Source: Corynebacterium glyciniphilum AJ 3170 (GTDB lineage Bacteria > Actinomycetota > Actinomycetes > Mycobacteriales > Mycobacteriaceae). Taken from it: a stretch of 64,000 nucleotides of DNA. The notes under the pieces were generated by a model. It saw nothing but the letters and a program-made list of their open reading frames with translations. It was not told the origin of the DNA and did not search any database. The position numbers and the translations under genes were made by a program. Below, in pieces: positions 62,902 through 64,000 of this stretch. The first letter of the stretch is position 1. Each line of letters starts with the position of its first letter. Where the stretch lies: the NCBI RefSeq assembly GCF_000626675.1, contig NZ_CP006842.1:496001-560000 (forward strand). Direction: 5' to 3'.

Positions 62902-63765
62902 CTATTCCACTCCCCGGCGTGACAACACGACCGTGGATACGATCATCACGACCAGCGCGCCCGCCATGATCAGCCACTGCGACCCCTCCACCTGGAAGCG
63001 TTCCCCGAGGACGAGATATCCCAGGACGAAGGCGACGATCGGCTCGGTGATCGTCATCGCGGGCAGGGAGTTCTTCAGCGCACCGGCATTGAAGCTGGCC
63101 TGTTGGACCAGAGTGCCGATGACAGCGCACGCAATGAGACCGTAGGCTTCCCAGCTCGTCAACAGGGCAGGGACGCCCTCCTGGTTGAAGATGTTGACGA
63201 CCGACTTCGAGAGGACGGCGAGGTATCCCATGATTGCGCCGGTCACTGCACCCAGAATCAGTGCGCGGGTGCGCAACCGGAGTCGGGTAGCCAACCACAT
63301 CAGGCCAAGCAGGATGACGACGCCAATCCCCAGCGTCACCATCCACCTGCTCAACGTGGGGAAATCATTTCCCGGTAGGGGGCGTCCCCAGACCACGACG
63401 ACGCCGACAGCGACGGTGAGCAGGGCCGCCCATGCCATTTCAGGCCGTGACACCCGTCGTCCGTCGAACCGGGCGGCCAACGGCAGGGTGAACATCAGCG
63501 ACAAAACGAGGATCGGCTGGACCACCAGCAGGGTCCCGAATCCGAGGGCCACGATCTGTAGCCCATAGGCCGACAGCGCGCAGAAGACGCCCGCCCACCA
63601 CTTCGGGCGGGCGACGGCGGCGAGAACCGGGGTTCCGTGGGCGTTGTCGCGATCGCCTGATGTCTGTTCGGCGACCTGGTGCCGGAGAATCGTTCCCCAG
63701 GCGACGGTGAGGGCTGACAGGAGGGCGAAGACGACAGCGAGCAGGTTGCTGTGCATCATCAGCAC
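62902..63765 (-). CDS. DMT-superfamily (EamA-like) membrane transporter
   Basis: A 287-residue protein with about nine to ten hydrophobic segments in two halves, of the drug/metabolite transporter superfamily (DMT family protein common in actinobacteria). Visible marks are the opening AVVFALLSALTVAWGTILRHQVAE and the late block FNAGALKNSLPAMTITEPIVAFVLGYLVLGERF, in which TEPIVAFVLG with GER is typical. The substrate is unknown. The annotated start is GTG 63765, but ATG 63759 preceded by GAGGTG is at least as likely. It lies between the TRIC gene and the iron-type binding protein with no overlap. Confidence 0.8.
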   Translation of the reverse strand: MLMMHSNLLAVVFALLSALTVAWGTILRHQVAEQTSGDRDNAHGTPVLAAVARPKWWAGVFCALSAYGLQIVALGFGTLLVVQPILVLSLMFTLPLAARFDGRRVSRPEMAWAALLTVAVGVVVVWGRPLPGNDFPTLSRWMVTLGIGVVILLGLMWLATRLRLRTRALILGAVTGAIMGYLAVLSKSVVNIFNQEGVPALLTSWEAYGLIACAVIGTLVQQASFNAGALKNSLPAMTITEPIVAFVLGYLVLGERFQVEGSQWLIMAGALVVMIVSTVVLSRRGVE

Positions 63766-63817
63766 CTCAGACTAGTCGCCGATTCACAGCGGCGTGCCAG
63801 CGGCCTTACTTCTGGGC

Positions 63818-64000
63818 TTACTTCTTGAAGTATTCCTCGATCTGGTCCAGCATCAGCATCGCGCTGTAGAAGTCGATGCGGAACGTCTCGGCACCGAACT
63901 CGAAGATGCGGTCGTTCTCGACTGCGTAGGTGTCACGGGCGGTGGGCTTCTCCTTGAGCTGCTCACTGACCGGATTGTCGGCGTCGGCATTGGTGGCGAA
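63818..64000 (-). CDS. Iron(III)/siderophore-binding ABC transporter protein, C-terminal fragment
   Basis: The minus-strand frame is open from the window edge to TAA 63818-63820, giving the last 60 residues: it reads FATNADADNPVSEQLKEKPT, later TYAVENDRIFEFGAETFRID and ends DQIEEYFKK. This is the usual end of FepB/FhuD-type substrate-binding lipoproteins (the A-V-x-N-x-R-x-x-x-F and final amphipathic helix). The start and lipobox lie outside the window. It would be a third iron-type receptor here, after those at 1402 and 3383. Confidence 0.7.
   Translation of the reverse strand, partial: FATNADADNPVSEQLKEKPTARDTYAVENDRIFEFGAETFRIDFYSAMLMLDQIEEYFKK

Overview
The window is a GC-rich actinobacterial chromosome segment, most likely from a Corynebacterium species. 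The evidence is the conserved order aspT - (SUFU-like) - dnaX - ybaB - recR, the gatD/murT pair, leuA with its leader peptide, tRNA-Ser(GGA) beside the SRP RNA gene, a multidomain type I fatty acid synthase followed by acpS, an aa3 oxidase ctaD, and many leaderless transcripts. The high GC suggests a lineage like C. variabile, C. nuruki or C. terpenotabidum, but that is only a guess. There are no rRNA genes, CRISPR arrays, transposases or prophage genes. Two genes run off the ends: gluQ on the left and an iron-type binding protein on the right.

Region 1 (1-8.5 kb): the end of gluQ, a crotonase, then an iron-acquisition island. The island has an orphan siderophore-binding lipoprotein, a divergent AraC regulator, a complete FecBCCD-type ferric-siderophore importer and an LLM-class flavin monooxygenase. 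DtxR-like boxes overlap the -10 elements of the two outer genes. Region 2 (8.5-18.5 kb): an AGCS amino acid symporter, a universal stress protein, a cyclase-family hydrolase, nadE, a glycine betaine ABC transporter (proVWX), D-serine ammonia-lyase and tRNA-Ser. Region 3 (18.5-24 kb): SRP RNA, an ABC-F protein preceded by a short leader ORF and a hairpin that hides its ribosome binding site, a RibD/DHFR-like protein, and a three-gene DrrABC-like exporter with an iron-box-like promoter. Region 4 (24-30 kb): the conserved aspT - dnaX - ybaB - recR block.

Region 5 (30-43.6 kb): an apparent fatty-acid-synthesis operon, accBC - accD - fas - acpS. It holds malonyl-CoA supply, the 3094-residue synthase and the enzyme that activates its carrier domain, all overlapping or nearly so. 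Region 6 (43.6-50.6 kb): a small secreted protein between two copies of a long palindromic repeat, then a catabolic cluster: aldehyde dehydrogenase, DapA-like lyase, FAD amine oxidase, GntR regulator and divergent Ldh2-type reductase. Two nearly identical operator-like sites flank the regulator, and a third copy lies 39 kb away between the AGCS symporter and the stress protein. This points to a small regulon for an amino or imino acid. Region 7 (50.6-57.7 kb): gatD, murT, a degenerate DEDDh exonuclease-like protein, a CDF metal exporter and leuA with a leucine attenuator. Region 8 (57.7-64 kb): a PIG-V-like mannosyltransferase, a LysR regulator, ctaD, a TRIC channel homologue, a DMT transporter and the end of another iron-type binding protein.

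In C. glutamicum, as I recall it, recR is followed closely by gatD/murT. Here they are 21 kb apart, so regions 5 and 6 look like material gained or moved into a conserved backbone.
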